Positions 1-8,463 of a stretch of DNA of 35,518 nt are shown here, piece after piece (position 1 is the first letter of the stretch; each line of letters begins with the position of its first letter). The translations under genes were made by a program, and so were the position numbers. The stretch is from the NCBI GenBank assembly GCA_030642545.1, contig DAOWNP010000001.1, positions 1 to 35,518 on the forward strand, in the 5' to 3' direction. The notes under the pieces are model-generated. The model was not told the DNA's origin. It worked only from the letters and a program-made list of their open reading frames with translations, and searched no databases. This DNA comes from Desulfobacteraceae bacterium. GTDB lineage: Bacteria; Desulfobacterota; Desulfobacteria; Desulfobacterales; DAOWNP01.

Positions 1-230
1 GTTTTTGCATGCAATTCAACATATTGGCACAATGCCTTTTTCAAAGTACTATACATAGGGATGTAGGCAATGTTTTGAACTCGTAAATGTCCAAAAAATA
101 CCCAACTAACTGATTTGACACTATTATAGGTACAAATTCGATGTTTGAGATACGAGGTCTGAACTAATAGCGTTTTATCTATAATCCCGCATCTTAAAAA
201 TACACCAAAGCATATGGATTTGATGATCAT
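1..230 (-). CDS. Partial open frame at left edge, unrecognised
   Basis: A minus-strand frame is free of stops from about 266 to the window edge; the first ATG in it is at 230 and gives at least 76 codons (MIIKSICFGVFLRC...). I recognise no family. There is no convincing SD before the ATG; the nearest purine stretch, AAAGGCAG, is about 12 nt away. The peptide is rich in Cys, Ser and aromatic residues and could be a chance frame or the remains of a mobile-element gene. The rest of 1-377, including 231-377, holds nothing else I can identify. Low confidence that this is a gene. Confidence 0.2.
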   Translation of the reverse strand, partial: MIIKSICFGVFLRCGIIDKTLLVQTSYLKHRICTYNSVKSVSWVFFGHLRVQNIAYIPMYSTLKKALCQYVELHAK

Positions 231-377
231 TTTAAATATGCTGCCTTTATCGCAGCATGCACTTTTTCACTGTACATTCCCTTGAAAATCCTTTTCAAGC
301 ATATCGAGATGGCTTTTGATTATATTATCTAAAATCATAAAACGCATCTTCCTCAATTACACATCATAATTTCCAAA

Positions 378-1553
378 TCAAATATCCGGTACATGCAGTT
401 TAAGATTATAAAAAAGTTTATAGTTACCCTTCATACCTGAATTATCCGACGATGCAACTATCAATCTCTCTTGCCCTTTCACCATAATAAGAGTGCCCAT
501 CCCATCCTGCATATACATTCCACCATCATTCCAGCCTCTTTTTTTGAGCTTTTGTTTATAAAAGGTAAAAACCTGTTTTAATGAAGCATTACTTCCCATA
601 GTCACGGTATAGATATTTGGAGATTTCATTTCTGTTCCAATCTTATCGCCAGGATGTTTGGGAATTATCTTCCACAAACCACTTGCTGCCCCTTTATCCA
701 TATTAATCTGCCTGCTCGTATTCATTGCCTGAGTCATAATTTGCTGAAGCTGTTCCATTTGTTCTGGATCAGCATTCTCACCTAAAACCTGCTTTAATTC
801 TGACACAATTTCTTTCACATCTATATCATTAATATTTGTTTGGGAATCTGATTGCCGGCTTTTATTACTAAATCCACTTTTTTTCCCGACCATTGCAGCA
901 AAATCCATACCCATAACAGCCATTATACTATTCACTTTTTTGTATCCTACTGGACGTCGAAATAATTTTTTAGATGGTTCCCCTGTATTTATATTTCTAA
1001 ACTCCATTACTTGTCCGTTCTCCATCTGTATTCTTAAAGGAAATTTAAAGTTATCATTCACCCACAAAATTTCCGTACTTGTATGTTTCATTCCCATTAT
1101 TGACGTAGTTGTAGTCACCTCTTTTTTTACACACTTATATCCACTAACCTTTTCTGTGCTAAGAATCTTTTCTGAATCAACATTTTCGTACGATTTTAAT
1201 TTTTTCAGCATATCATCTTCATCTATTTGAGACTCAAAAAATAATTTTTTATCATGATTGTAAATATATTGTGTGTTTTGTTTTATAAATCCAAAAACAC
1301 TTAAATTCCGTGTTATACCGCCATGTCCCCCTATAGGCAATCCATCCATTCGATAAGCATTTTTTGTAATATATAATTTTGAAGTATTAATCACTTTTCC
1401 ATTATGCGAAATCATAACCTGATCTGTAGAAAAACTCTCAATTTTACCACCAAAAAATGCATGAGATGGTAAGGGAAATATCATAAAACACAAAAAAACT
1501 ACTAAAAAAAATTTCATTCTTATGTTACTGTAAACAATATTGGTAAATTCCAT
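378..1553 (-). CDS. Secreted DUF4412/LolA-like envelope protein
   Basis: 391 residues. The start ATG at 1553 is preceded by AAGGGGG at good spacing. A second Met at residue 13 (position 1517) opens a more typical signal peptide (MKFFLVVFLC..., cleavage probably after SHA near residue 32), but it has a weaker SD. The mature N-terminal two-thirds resembles the DUF4412/LolA-like fold, ending in a 'FRRPVGYKKV' segment typical of that group. The last ~95 residues form a separate segment of the 'FYKQKLKKRGW' type that I have seen in secreted proteins of anaerobic proteobacteria. No lipobox is visible, so a soluble periplasmic location is inferred. Ligand and role are unknown. It is separated by about 200 bp from tatD, and that gap holds nothing I can name. 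Confidence 0.6.
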   Translation of the reverse strand: MEFTNIVYSNIRMKFFLVVFLCFMIFPLPSHAFFGGKIESFSTDQVMISHNGKVINTSKLYITKNAYRMDGLPIGGHGGITRNLSVFGFIKQNTQYIYNHDKKLFFESQIDEDDMLKKLKSYENVDSEKILSTEKVSGYKCVKKEVTTTTSIMGMKHTSTEILWVNDNFKFPLRIQMENGQVMEFRNINTGEPSKKLFRRPVGYKKVNSIMAVMGMDFAAMVGKKSGFSNKSRQSDSQTNINDIDVKEIVSELKQVLGENADPEQMEQLQQIMTQAMNTSRQINMDKGAASGLWKIIPKHPGDKIGTEMKSPNIYTVTMGSNASLKQVFTFYKQKLKKRGWNDGGMYMQDGMGTLIMVKGQERLIVASSDNSGMKGNYKLFYNLKLHVPDI

Positions 1554-1753
1554 TAAATCCCCCTTGAAAAAATTATAATATCCAGTTTATCCCAAAATTG
1601 ATAATACAACTGAAATAATAATTAGTTACACCAAAGAGATTTGTTTATCAATCTGTATTCAAAAAGTTTTTTTATCTTGTATATTTAATTTTGAAAAGAG
1701 CAGCTATAAAAATTGCAGGGGATATAAGAAAGAATTAAAACTAATCTCCAGTT

Positions 1754-2539
1754 TTATAAACTGCTGATATTATACAACCTGCATGTATTGTCAAAAATAA
1801 TAGATGAGAGCTCTTCTTTATTATCTCCTCTTGTTTCTGCAAGTTTTAACAAAACGGATTTAACAAAAGCCGGCTCATTACGCCGAAAGTGATTTTTTTC
1901 AGGGGCAGGGGTTAAATAAGGAGCATCTGTTTCAATCAGAAGTCTTTTGTCAGGAATTTCAGGCACAAGCTTTCTCAAAGCAGCACCTCGGCCTTTTATG
2001 GTAATAATTCCGGTTATACCTATATAAAGACCCATAGACAGATAAGCTAAAAGCTCTGATCTGTTTCCACTAAAACAATGCACTACACCATTAACATCTC
2101 CGCTTGTATTTGCCTTTAAAATTTCAAGAAACCGCCCTTTGCTATCTCTTTCATGAAAAATAATTGGAAGGTCTAAGCTTACTGCTCTCTCTATCTGCTT
2201 TATAAACCATTTTTCCTGAACTACTTTTGAAGAGAACATCCTGTTAAAATCAAGACCAATCTCACCCCATGCTTTTACTTTAGGACTTTCAGACAATTTT
2301 TCAAGTTTATCTAACACATTTGTATTACAATCTTTAGCATCATGTGGATGTATTCCAACTGATGCAAACAGACCTGAAAATTTTTCAGCAAGAGTTACCG
2401 CTTTTATTGAACTTTTTCGGGTCACACCTACAACCATCATATTAGAGACACCTGCTGCATTTGCTTTACTAATCACATCTTTTTGATCATTATCATATAA
2501 ATGATCATCTAAATGGCAATGACTATCAAATAATTTCAT
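1754..2539 (-). CDS. tatD: TatD family metal-dependent DNase
   Basis: Cytoplasmic TIM-barrel hydrolase of 261 residues in the amidohydrolase superfamily; characterised relatives act as 3'-5' exonucleases in DNA repair or quality control. Visible metal ligands: DSHCHLD at residues 5-11 (His7, His9), GEIGLDF, the FHER histidine, HCFSG, and ETDAPYLTPAP. A longer frame reaches a Met at 2623, but its extra 28 residues are hydrophobic and lie in the repeat at 2584-2690. Family proteins start just before DSHCHLD, so ATG 2539 is chosen. The stop codon lies in a small CAGTTT/AAACTG hairpin at 1749-1763. It is downstream of the response regulator on the same strand, but the repeat separates them, so co-transcription is uncertain. 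Confidence 0.93.
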   Translation of the reverse strand: MKLFDSHCHLDDHLYDNDQKDVISKANAAGVSNMMVVGVTRKSSIKAVTLAEKFSGLFASVGIHPHDAKDCNTNVLDKLEKLSESPKVKAWGEIGLDFNRMFSSKVVQEKWFIKQIERAVSLDLPIIFHERDSKGRFLEILKANTSGDVNGVVHCFSGNRSELLAYLSMGLYIGITGIITIKGRGAALRKLVPEIPDKRLLIETDAPYLTPAPEKNHFRRNEPAFVKSVLLKLAETRGDNKEELSSIIFDNTCRLYNISSL

Positions 2540-2583
2540 TATTTTCAAAAACACCTTTTTTATAAAAATAAAGTTCCCGTTCT

Positions 2584-2690
2584 CAAGGAATGTTGACCAA
2601 ATAATTTCCACAAACAGGCACATAGATTAGGCAAAGATGGCCTGTATCCATGATGTATAATTGGGAAAGAAAGTTTTATCCATGTTCTTA
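2584..2690. repeat. MITE-like repeat, copy A (107 bp)
   Basis: Non-coding element with imperfect terminal inverted repeats: the left end begins CAAGGAATGTTGACC, and the right end read in reverse begins TAAGAACATGGATAAAA. The reverse strand resembles the copy at 35434-35518 over about 70 bases, including AATTATACATnATrGATnCAG and CATCTTTGCC. Its left interior shares CAAACAGGC with copy C (28303-28370). Its right end forms the TAA stop codon of the response regulator (2688-2690). There is no room for a transposase, so it would be a non-autonomous element. Confidence 0.65.
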
Positions 2691-4091
2691 ACTAATATTA
2701 AGTTTTGAAAGACGATACCTCATTGATCTGAAACTAATGTCTAAAAGCACTGCTGCTTTACTTTTATTTCCGTTACAACAATCTATAGCTTTTTTCAAAT
2801 AAGCACTCTCAATCTCTTCTAATATTTTATCAAGAGCTACCCCGTTTGAGACCTCTTCCAAATCAAAACGCTTTTTTTCCATCCCTTCTATCCACCTTCT
2901 TTTGTGAATGGAAATAGACAGACTTTCAGGTAAAATTATATTTGTGGTAGAAAGAGCAACACTTCTTTCAATAATATTTTCAAGTTCTCTGACATTACCA
3001 GGAAAATCATATTTATTAAGCATATCTATGGCATAGGAAGATACTTTTGTTATTGTCTTACCCATCTCTACTGAATACTTTTCAAAAAAAAACTGGGCCA
3101 ATGCTCTTATATCGCTTTTTCTCTCTCTTAAAGCTGGAACCTTTATTTCTATTACATTAAGTCTGTAAAACAGGTCCTCTCTAAAATGTCCGTCTATCAC
3201 TTCTTTTTCTAAGTTTTTATTTGTAGCAGAAATTATTCTGATATCAACTTCAATATCTTTAACACCACCTACTCTTTTAAAAATTCTTTCCTGAACAGCT
3301 CTTAAAAGCTTAACCTGAAGCCCATGACTTAACTCCCCTATCTCGTCTAAAAAAATTGTCCCCTCATGTGCTTCCTCAAAAAGCCCCTTTTTATCATTTG
3401 CTGCTCCTGTAAAAGCACCTTTTTTATGCCCAAAAAGCTCACTCTCCATAAGTGCTTCAGGGATTCCTCCACAATTTAGCACAACAAAAGAATTTTTTCC
3501 CCTTTTACTCTGTTCATGAATTGCCCTTGCTATGGCTTCTTTACCTGTCCCGCTTTCACCTGTTATAAGTACATTGATTTTACTTTGGGCTACTTGTTTT
3601 ATCAATTCATATATATGCATCATTCTTGGGCTTGACCCAACTATCCGCTTAAAATGAAGATCGGTTTCTCCTTTATTTCCATCATCATCAAGAGTAGCAG
3701 CAACTGTAGATTGAAAATTTAAAGCATGACTTATTGTATTAAGCAATTCATTATTATCAAAGGGCTTGGGAACAAAATCATAAGCTCCTTCATTCATTGC
3801 TTCAACTGCAGTTTCTGTGGTTGCATATGCTGAAATCATAATAGCTACAACCTTATGGTTTTTTTTTTTTGCAGCTCTTAAGACATCAAGACCTGTTAAA
3901 TCACCCAGTTTGATATCACATAAAACAAGATCAAAGTTTTTTTTACCTATTAAAGAGACAGCTTGTTTACCATTTTTAGCAAGAGTTACTTCATAATCTT
4001 CTTTTTCCAGCATTATTTGGAGAAACTCGCGCATACTTAATTCATCATCAACAACAAGTATAGATTGGCTGCCGGTTTTTGAATAATTCAT
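2688..4091 (-). CDS. Sigma-54-dependent response regulator (NtrC/PilR type)
   Basis: 467 residues with the three classic domains. The receiver (1-120) has the acidic pocket D15-D16 and phospho-acceptor D59 (LVLCDI) with KPF near residue 109. The AAA+ domain has Walker A GESGTGKEAIA, the sigma-54 contact loop GAFTGA, and Walker B FLDEIGEL. A C-terminal Fis-type helix-turn-helix ends in RSMRYRLSKL, which looks most like PilR. It should activate RpoN promoters; rpoN itself is in this window (13923-15353). No partner kinase is adjacent. The nearest kinase is the soluble PAS kinase at 20615-22072, and any pairing is a guess. The coding strand has a 12-A run in codons 74-78 (3859-3870). The stop codon is formed by the end of the repeat at 2584-2690. 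Confidence 0.92.
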   Translation of the reverse strand: MNYSKTGSQSILVVDDELSMREFLQIMLEKEDYEVTLAKNGKQAVSLIGKKNFDLVLCDIKLGDLTGLDVLRAAKKKNHKVVAIMISAYATTETAVEAMNEGAYDFVPKPFDNNELLNTISHALNFQSTVAATLDDDGNKGETDLHFKRIVGSSPRMMHIYELIKQVAQSKINVLITGESGTGKEAIARAIHEQSKRGKNSFVVLNCGGIPEALMESELFGHKKGAFTGAANDKKGLFEEAHEGTIFLDEIGELSHGLQVKLLRAVQERIFKRVGGVKDIEVDIRIISATNKNLEKEVIDGHFREDLFYRLNVIEIKVPALRERKSDIRALAQFFFEKYSVEMGKTITKVSSYAIDMLNKYDFPGNVRELENIIERSVALSTTNIILPESLSISIHKRRWIEGMEKKRFDLEEVSNGVALDKILEEIESAYLKKAIDCCNGNKSKAAVLLDISFRSMRYRLSKLNIS

Positions 4092-4203
4092 TTTTTACCT
4101 ATTTTTTGATGATTTGAAAGGTTTTGGATAATTGTACAATAAATCTATTAAAAAATATCTATATAGACTTTAAGGAACACACCCAAAATTTTTACATTAG
4201 GGT

Positions 4204-5490
4204 CTATAGTTCTGAATAAACTATTTTACCTCCCACCATTGTTAAAACAGCCCGACCTTTTAACTGCCATCCGTCAAATGGTGTATTTTTCGACAATGAA
4301 TAAAAATCTTTCAAACAAACAGTATAGTTTAAATCAGGATCAATTATTGTAATATCTGCTATAATTCCTGGCCTGACACCAGTTTCAAGTCCTAATATTT
4401 TAGCCGGATTAGTTGACATTTTTTCAATAAGAGCAAATAGAGTCAATCTGTTTTCATGAACCAGTTTTAATCCCAGAGACAGAGAAGTTTCAAGACCAAT
4501 AATCCCGTTTTGAGCAAGGTCAAACTCAAGCTCTTTTTCAATAACTGCATGAGGTGCATGATCTGTGGCAATAACATCAATAGTATTGTCAAAAAGTCCG
4601 CCTATTACAGCTTCCCTATCTTCATCACTCCTTAAAGGCGGATTCATTTTAGCATTTGTATTATAACCTAAAACAGCTTTGTCTGTAAGAGTAAAATAGT
4701 GAGGAGCTGTTTCAGCTGTAACTGAAATACCTGCAGCTTTAGCATGGCCTATCGCAATTACAGATTCTTTTGTACTAACATGTGCTATATGAACATGCGT
4801 TTTAGTCAGCTTAGAAAGAGCAATATCCCTCATAACCATAATTGATTCAGATTCATTTGCTATTCCGGAAAGCCCCAACAGTGTTGATACATCACCTTCA
4901 TTCATAACTCCATGATCTGCAAGCTCTAAATCTTCACAATGGGAGATAATAAAAAGCCCCATTCCTCCTGCATATTCCAATGCACGTCTCATAAAAAGAC
5001 TACTTTCTACAGGATGCCCATCATCTGAGAATGCGATAGCTCCTGCCTCTTTTAAATGAGAAAATTCAGACAGCTTTTTACCCAAAAGACCACAGCTTAT
5101 AGAAGCCACAGGATAAACTCTTGATAGATTCAAATCACCGGCTTTTTTTAATATATATTCCGTAACTTCTTTATTGTCATTAACAGGATTGGTATTTGGC
5201 ATACAACAAATAGCAGTAAATCCACCATGCACTGCAGCACGGCAGCCAGTCTCAATAGTTTCTTTATATTCATGACCAGGCTCACGCAAATGCACATGCA
5301 TATCAATCAAACCGGGAGAGACTATTTTATTAGATGCATCTATTATTTTAAAATCTTTTTCTCTTTCAATACCTGCGGGTTTACTTAAACCAACATGAAT
5401 TATTTTATCATTTTTAATATAAACATCTGATATTTCATCAATATTTTGACCGGGATCTATAACTCTGCCACCGATAATCTTAATTATCAT
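4204..5490 (-). CDS. pyrC: Dihydroorotase, type I
   Basis: Converts carbamoyl-aspartate to dihydroorotate, step three of pyrimidine synthesis; 428 residues. Metal site: DMHVHLREPG (His65 and His67), CCMPNTNP, a FSDDGHP aspartate segment, later histidines in HVHIAHVS, and ATDHAPH. The frame extends upstream to 5559, but ATG 5490 follows AGGAGG at 8 nt and gives MIIKIIGGRVIDP, the normal family start. The gene begins inside the last codons of pyrB (11-bp overlap), so the two are probably translationally coupled. In Aquifex the same pair forms a PyrB-PyrC complex; whether that happens here is inference. Confidence 0.95.
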   Translation of the reverse strand: MIIKIIGGRVIDPGQNIDEISDVYIKNDKIIHVGLSKPAGIEREKDFKIIDASNKIVSPGLIDMHVHLREPGHEYKETIETGCRAAVHGGFTAICCMPNTNPVNDNKEVTEYILKKAGDLNLSRVYPVASISCGLLGKKLSEFSHLKEAGAIAFSDDGHPVESSLFMRRALEYAGGMGLFIISHCEDLELADHGVMNEGDVSTLLGLSGIANESESIMVMRDIALSKLTKTHVHIAHVSTKESVIAIGHAKAAGISVTAETAPHYFTLTDKAVLGYNTNAKMNPPLRSDEDREAVIGGLFDNTIDVIATDHAPHAVIEKELEFDLAQNGIIGLETSLSLGLKLVHENRLTLFALIEKMSTNPAKILGLETGVRPGIIADITIIDPDLNYTVCLKDFYSLSKNTPFDGWQLKGRAVLTMVGGKIVYSEL

Positions 5491-6412
5491 CTTTAATGCC
5501 TCCTGCGAGTAGATAAAATAGAGCCATTCTGACAGCAACCCCGTTGGTAACCTGATCAAGTATTATAGAAAAGGGGCTGTCTGCTGCATCGTTAGATATT
5601 TCAACTCCTCTGTTTACAGGTCCGGGATGCATAATCAATACATCCTGATCAGCATTTTCTATATGTTTTAGAGACAATCCATATACTTTATTATATTCTC
5701 TTTCAGAAGAGAGTAAAAAATGCTTTTGTCTCTCTTTTTGAAGTCTTAAAACCATAATAACATCAGCACCTTTAACAGCTTTTGAAAAATCAGTTTCTAC
5801 TCTGCATCCTAAAACCTCTATGCCTTTTGGGATCATAGTAGGCGGACCACAAACAACAACATATGCTCCCATTTTTATAAAACCTGTAATATCTGCTCTT
5901 GCCACCCGGCTATGGGCTATATCACCTATTATAGTTATACGTAACCCTTTTAAAGACCCTTTGTTCTCTCTTATTGTCATCAAATCAAGAAGAGATTGGG
6001 AAGGGTGGTCATGCATACCATCTCCTGCATTAATAACAGGAACAGAAAGCCTTTTTGATATAAAATGAGGTGCTCCTGAACAAAAATGACGCAATACTAT
6101 AATATCAGGATTCATAGATTCAAGATTTTTTACGGTATCAAGTAATGACTCACCCTTGACAACACTACTTGATGAAGCTGTCATGGAAATCACATCAGCA
6201 CTTAATCTCTTGGCTGCAACATCAAATGAGAGTCTGGTTCTTGTACTTGGTTCAAAAAAAACCAAAAAAATGGTTTTACCCCTTAATGTTGGAACCTTTT
6301 TTATTGGTCTTTTAGAGATATCTTTCATTTTTTCAGCTGTATCTAAAATAAAATTTATCTCTTCAGGTAACAAAGATGCAATATCAAGAATATCCTTGTT
6401 TCTAAGCTGCAT
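5480..6412 (-). CDS. pyrB: Aspartate carbamoyltransferase catalytic subunit
   Basis: Joins carbamoyl phosphate and aspartate to form carbamoyl-aspartate; 310 residues, the usual catalytic-chain length. Carbamoyl-phosphate loop STRTR at 56-60 in FFEPSTRTRLSF, the K86-GES loop, HPSQSLLD, and a C-terminal MHPGPVNRG. The ATG at 6412 follows lepB by 15 bp, with a weak GGA SD. No regulatory pyrI and no PyrR-type leader is visible nearby, so this is a class B/C-like enzyme without the E. coli regulatory chain. It is coupled to pyrC by an 11-bp overlap. Confidence 0.96.
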   Translation of the reverse strand: MQLRNKDILDIASLLPEEINFILDTAEKMKDISKRPIKKVPTLRGKTIFLVFFEPSTRTRLSFDVAAKRLSADVISMTASSSSVVKGESLLDTVKNLESMNPDIIVLRHFCSGAPHFISKRLSVPVINAGDGMHDHPSQSLLDLMTIRENKGSLKGLRITIIGDIAHSRVARADITGFIKMGAYVVVCGPPTMIPKGIEVLGCRVETDFSKAVKGADVIMVLRLQKERQKHFLLSSEREYNKVYGLSLKHIENADQDVLIMHPGPVNRGVEISNDAADSPFSIILDQVTNGVAVRMALFYLLAGGIKDDN

Positions 6413-6427
6413 GTTAAATCCATATCG

Positions 6428-7093
6428 TTATTTTAAAAGTTTAGCTATCCTTTTCCATCTCACATAATTTAAAACAGAATTTTTATTATCACTATCCCAT
6501 GACCAGTAAATAATAAAAGCCTTACCCCTTACAGCATCAAGATTTACAAATCCCCAGAACCTGCTGTCTAAGCTGTTATCTCTGTTGTCTCCCATAACAA
6601 ATAAAGAATTTTCAGGAACTTTAATAGGTCCAAAATTATCACGCAAACTCAACCCTTCCGGCAATATATCCTTACTTGAATAAATGGCATGCGGGGATTT
6701 TAATGGGATATTATTTACAAAAACCTGCTTATTCCTGCAAAACACAGTATCTCCTGCCAGCCCAACAACTCTTTTAATAAAATCTTTGTCAGGGTCTTCC
6801 GGATATTTAAATACTATAATATCCCCATGTTTTGGATCTGAGACTGAAATAATTTTATAATTTATAAATGGCAGTTTAACCCCATAAATAAATTTATTTA
6901 CAAGAATATGATCACCTATCTGCAAAGTCTCTTTCATAGATCCTGAAGGAATTTTAAAAGCCTGGACTATAAAGGTTCTGATAAGCAAAGCAAGTAGTAT
7001 GGCAATACATATTGCCTCTATATTTTCTCTTAATTTGCTTTTGCCAGACGATTTGGTTTCAATGTTTTTTTTATCAATCGCTTTTGTATTCAA
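6428..7093 (-). CDS. lepB: Signal peptidase I
   Basis: Membrane-bound Ser/Lys protease that removes signal peptides; 221 residues. One N-terminal membrane segment (about 25-43), then catalytic Ser52 in IPSGSM, general base Lys107 in DFIKRVVGLAGD, and box E GDNRDNSLDSRFWG. The short single-membrane form is common outside the enteric bacteria. The start is TTG at 7093, supported by AGAGGT about 8 nt upstream; the only later in-frame ATG is Met53, next to the active-site serine, so TTG is the credible start. It is probably co-transcribed with pyrB and pyrC downstream. Confidence 0.95.
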   Translation of the reverse strand: MNTKAIDKKNIETKSSGKSKLRENIEAICIAILLALLIRTFIVQAFKIPSGSMKETLQIGDHILVNKFIYGVKLPFINYKIISVSDPKHGDIIVFKYPEDPDKDFIKRVVGLAGDTVFCRNKQVFVNNIPLKSPHAIYSSKDILPEGLSLRDNFGPIKVPENSLFVMGDNRDNSLDSRFWGFVNLDAVRGKAFIIYWSWDSDNKNSVLNYVRWKRIAKLLK

Positions 7094-7190
7094 CTGATTT
7101 TACCTCTTATACTTTATTTTTTTTAAAAAACAAATTACATGATATTTAGGATCATGGAAACAAATAAATCCCCAGTCCGGCTTGTCTTTA

Positions 7191-8372
7191 TTAATTTCCA
7201 TGACCCTGACTGGGAAGCAAAAATTGTGGCTGGGTCAAAAGAAATTTATCATCTTTAATCCATTTTTTTAAAATTTCTGCAATTTCACGTGCTCTTACCA
7301 CACTTGAAAGAGGCACTGCTGGTACTTTTTTACCAGAAAAATTAACAAAGCCACTCTTTAGCTCCTGATAGCTTACTTTACCCAGACTTTTTGCTTCTCC
7401 TGTTGGATATTCATGTCCATAATCAATTATCTGAGTATAAATATCCTCATCTCTTACTGCTGTATATTGTGCAATTTCTTCATTTAATACAGGTATTGGA
7501 ATTCCGAGTCCCACCGCCATAGAACATCCATACCCCTGCAAACTAACTCCCACAAGCCACCTCGGACTCATCTGTTTCATATCACCCATAACCCATAATG
7601 TCCCTGCTGGATTTACAGGTATGCCTTTTGAAGTTCTATCTACACAAGGATTATGCTGTGTACCATGCCAGGTCACATAGCCTGTTCCACCTCCTAAAAA
7701 GATTCTTGTGCCAAGCCCAATGGTTTTATAATAAGGATCATTGAACAATGGACTCAGCTGCCCGGCAGAACAATAATTTACATTACCTGCCTTTGGTTTT
7801 AAAGCACCCATATATGTATAAATAATTTTGTTTTTAAGATTTATTGCACAATTATAATTTTGATATCCATTTCTGGGGTTACACAGTGTAGCCTGGGGCA
7901 AATCATCTATAGTTACTTCTTTTTCAACATTCAGCTTAGGATAACAATGTGTACCATACCCTTCAGCCTGCAGCAGGATTTTCTTGCCAGCTACGAGATC
8001 CTGTATTACATGCCCTCCTCCATAATTAAATTCACCTGGAAAAATTTTATTTAAAGGATCATCTGCCTTAGCTTCAGTAGCGCCTATATAACAATCTACT
8101 GCTGCGATTCCAGCATATGCAGCAACATTATTTAACATAACACTGGATGCTTTAATACCTGGCTTTGAATGACCAAAATTTATAAAAGCCCCTGATGAAC
8201 ACATGGGAGCGAATGTACCTGTAGTAACTACATCGACCTGTTGTGCTGCCTCAACAGATCCTTTTTTATCAACAATATCAATAATTTCTTCTGCAGTAAC
8301 AACAACGGCCTCACCTGATTTAATCTTTTGATTTATTTCAGCATACGTTTTTTTTACTATGGTCTCCTGCAT
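7191..8372 (-). CDS. DUF39 homocysteine-synthesis protein (Asd sulfurtransferase)
   Basis: 393 residues, closely resembling the DUF39 family. The methanogen member MA1821 makes homocysteine from aspartate semialdehyde and a sulfide source, bypassing acylated homoserine. Conserved features include the N-terminal TFAPMCSSGAFINFGHS with Cys58, a second Cys in AEGYGTHCYP, and glycine-rich LGGGTGYVTWHGTQH. Archaeal relatives often carry C-terminal CBS domains and have a ferredoxin-like partner next door. Neither is seen here: the protein ends after a VRAREIAEILKKWI segment, and the neighbours are lepB and an M23 peptidase. Sulfide is plentiful in sulfate reducers, which fits the role. ATG start with an AAGGA SD upstream. 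Confidence 0.88.
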   Translation of the reverse strand: MQETIVKKTYAEINQKIKSGEAVVVTAEEIIDIVDKKGSVEAAQQVDVVTTGTFAPMCSSGAFINFGHSKPGIKASSVMLNNVAAYAGIAAVDCYIGATEAKADDPLNKIFPGEFNYGGGHVIQDLVAGKKILLQAEGYGTHCYPKLNVEKEVTIDDLPQATLCNPRNGYQNYNCAINLKNKIIYTYMGALKPKAGNVNYCSAGQLSPLFNDPYYKTIGLGTRIFLGGGTGYVTWHGTQHNPCVDRTSKGIPVNPAGTLWVMGDMKQMSPRWLVGVSLQGYGCSMAVGLGIPIPVLNEEIAQYTAVRDEDIYTQIIDYGHEYPTGEAKSLGKVSYQELKSGFVNFSGKKVPAVPLSSVVRAREIAEILKKWIKDDKFLLTQPQFLLPSQGHGN

Positions 8373-8463
8373 TCTTTATAAATTCCTTTATACTTTCTAA
8401 AGCATCATAGATAATATTTCATTCACATATAAACGGAATTTATTTTATCTATACCTCTATTTA

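Noticed and set aside
22..40. TTGGCACAATGCC as a sigma-54 promoter
   Set aside because: GG and GC elements are 6 nt apart instead of the required 10.
2540..2623. Longer N-terminus for TatD (28 extra residues)
   Set aside because: The extension reads through the MITE-like repeat, lacks family similarity and leaves the conserved DSHCHLD far from the N-terminus; ATG 2539 fits the family.
4172..4195. Possible fifth repeat end, TAAGGAACACACCC, downstream of the response regulator start
   Set aside because: Only about 8 bases match the repeat consensus and no inverted partner was found nearby.
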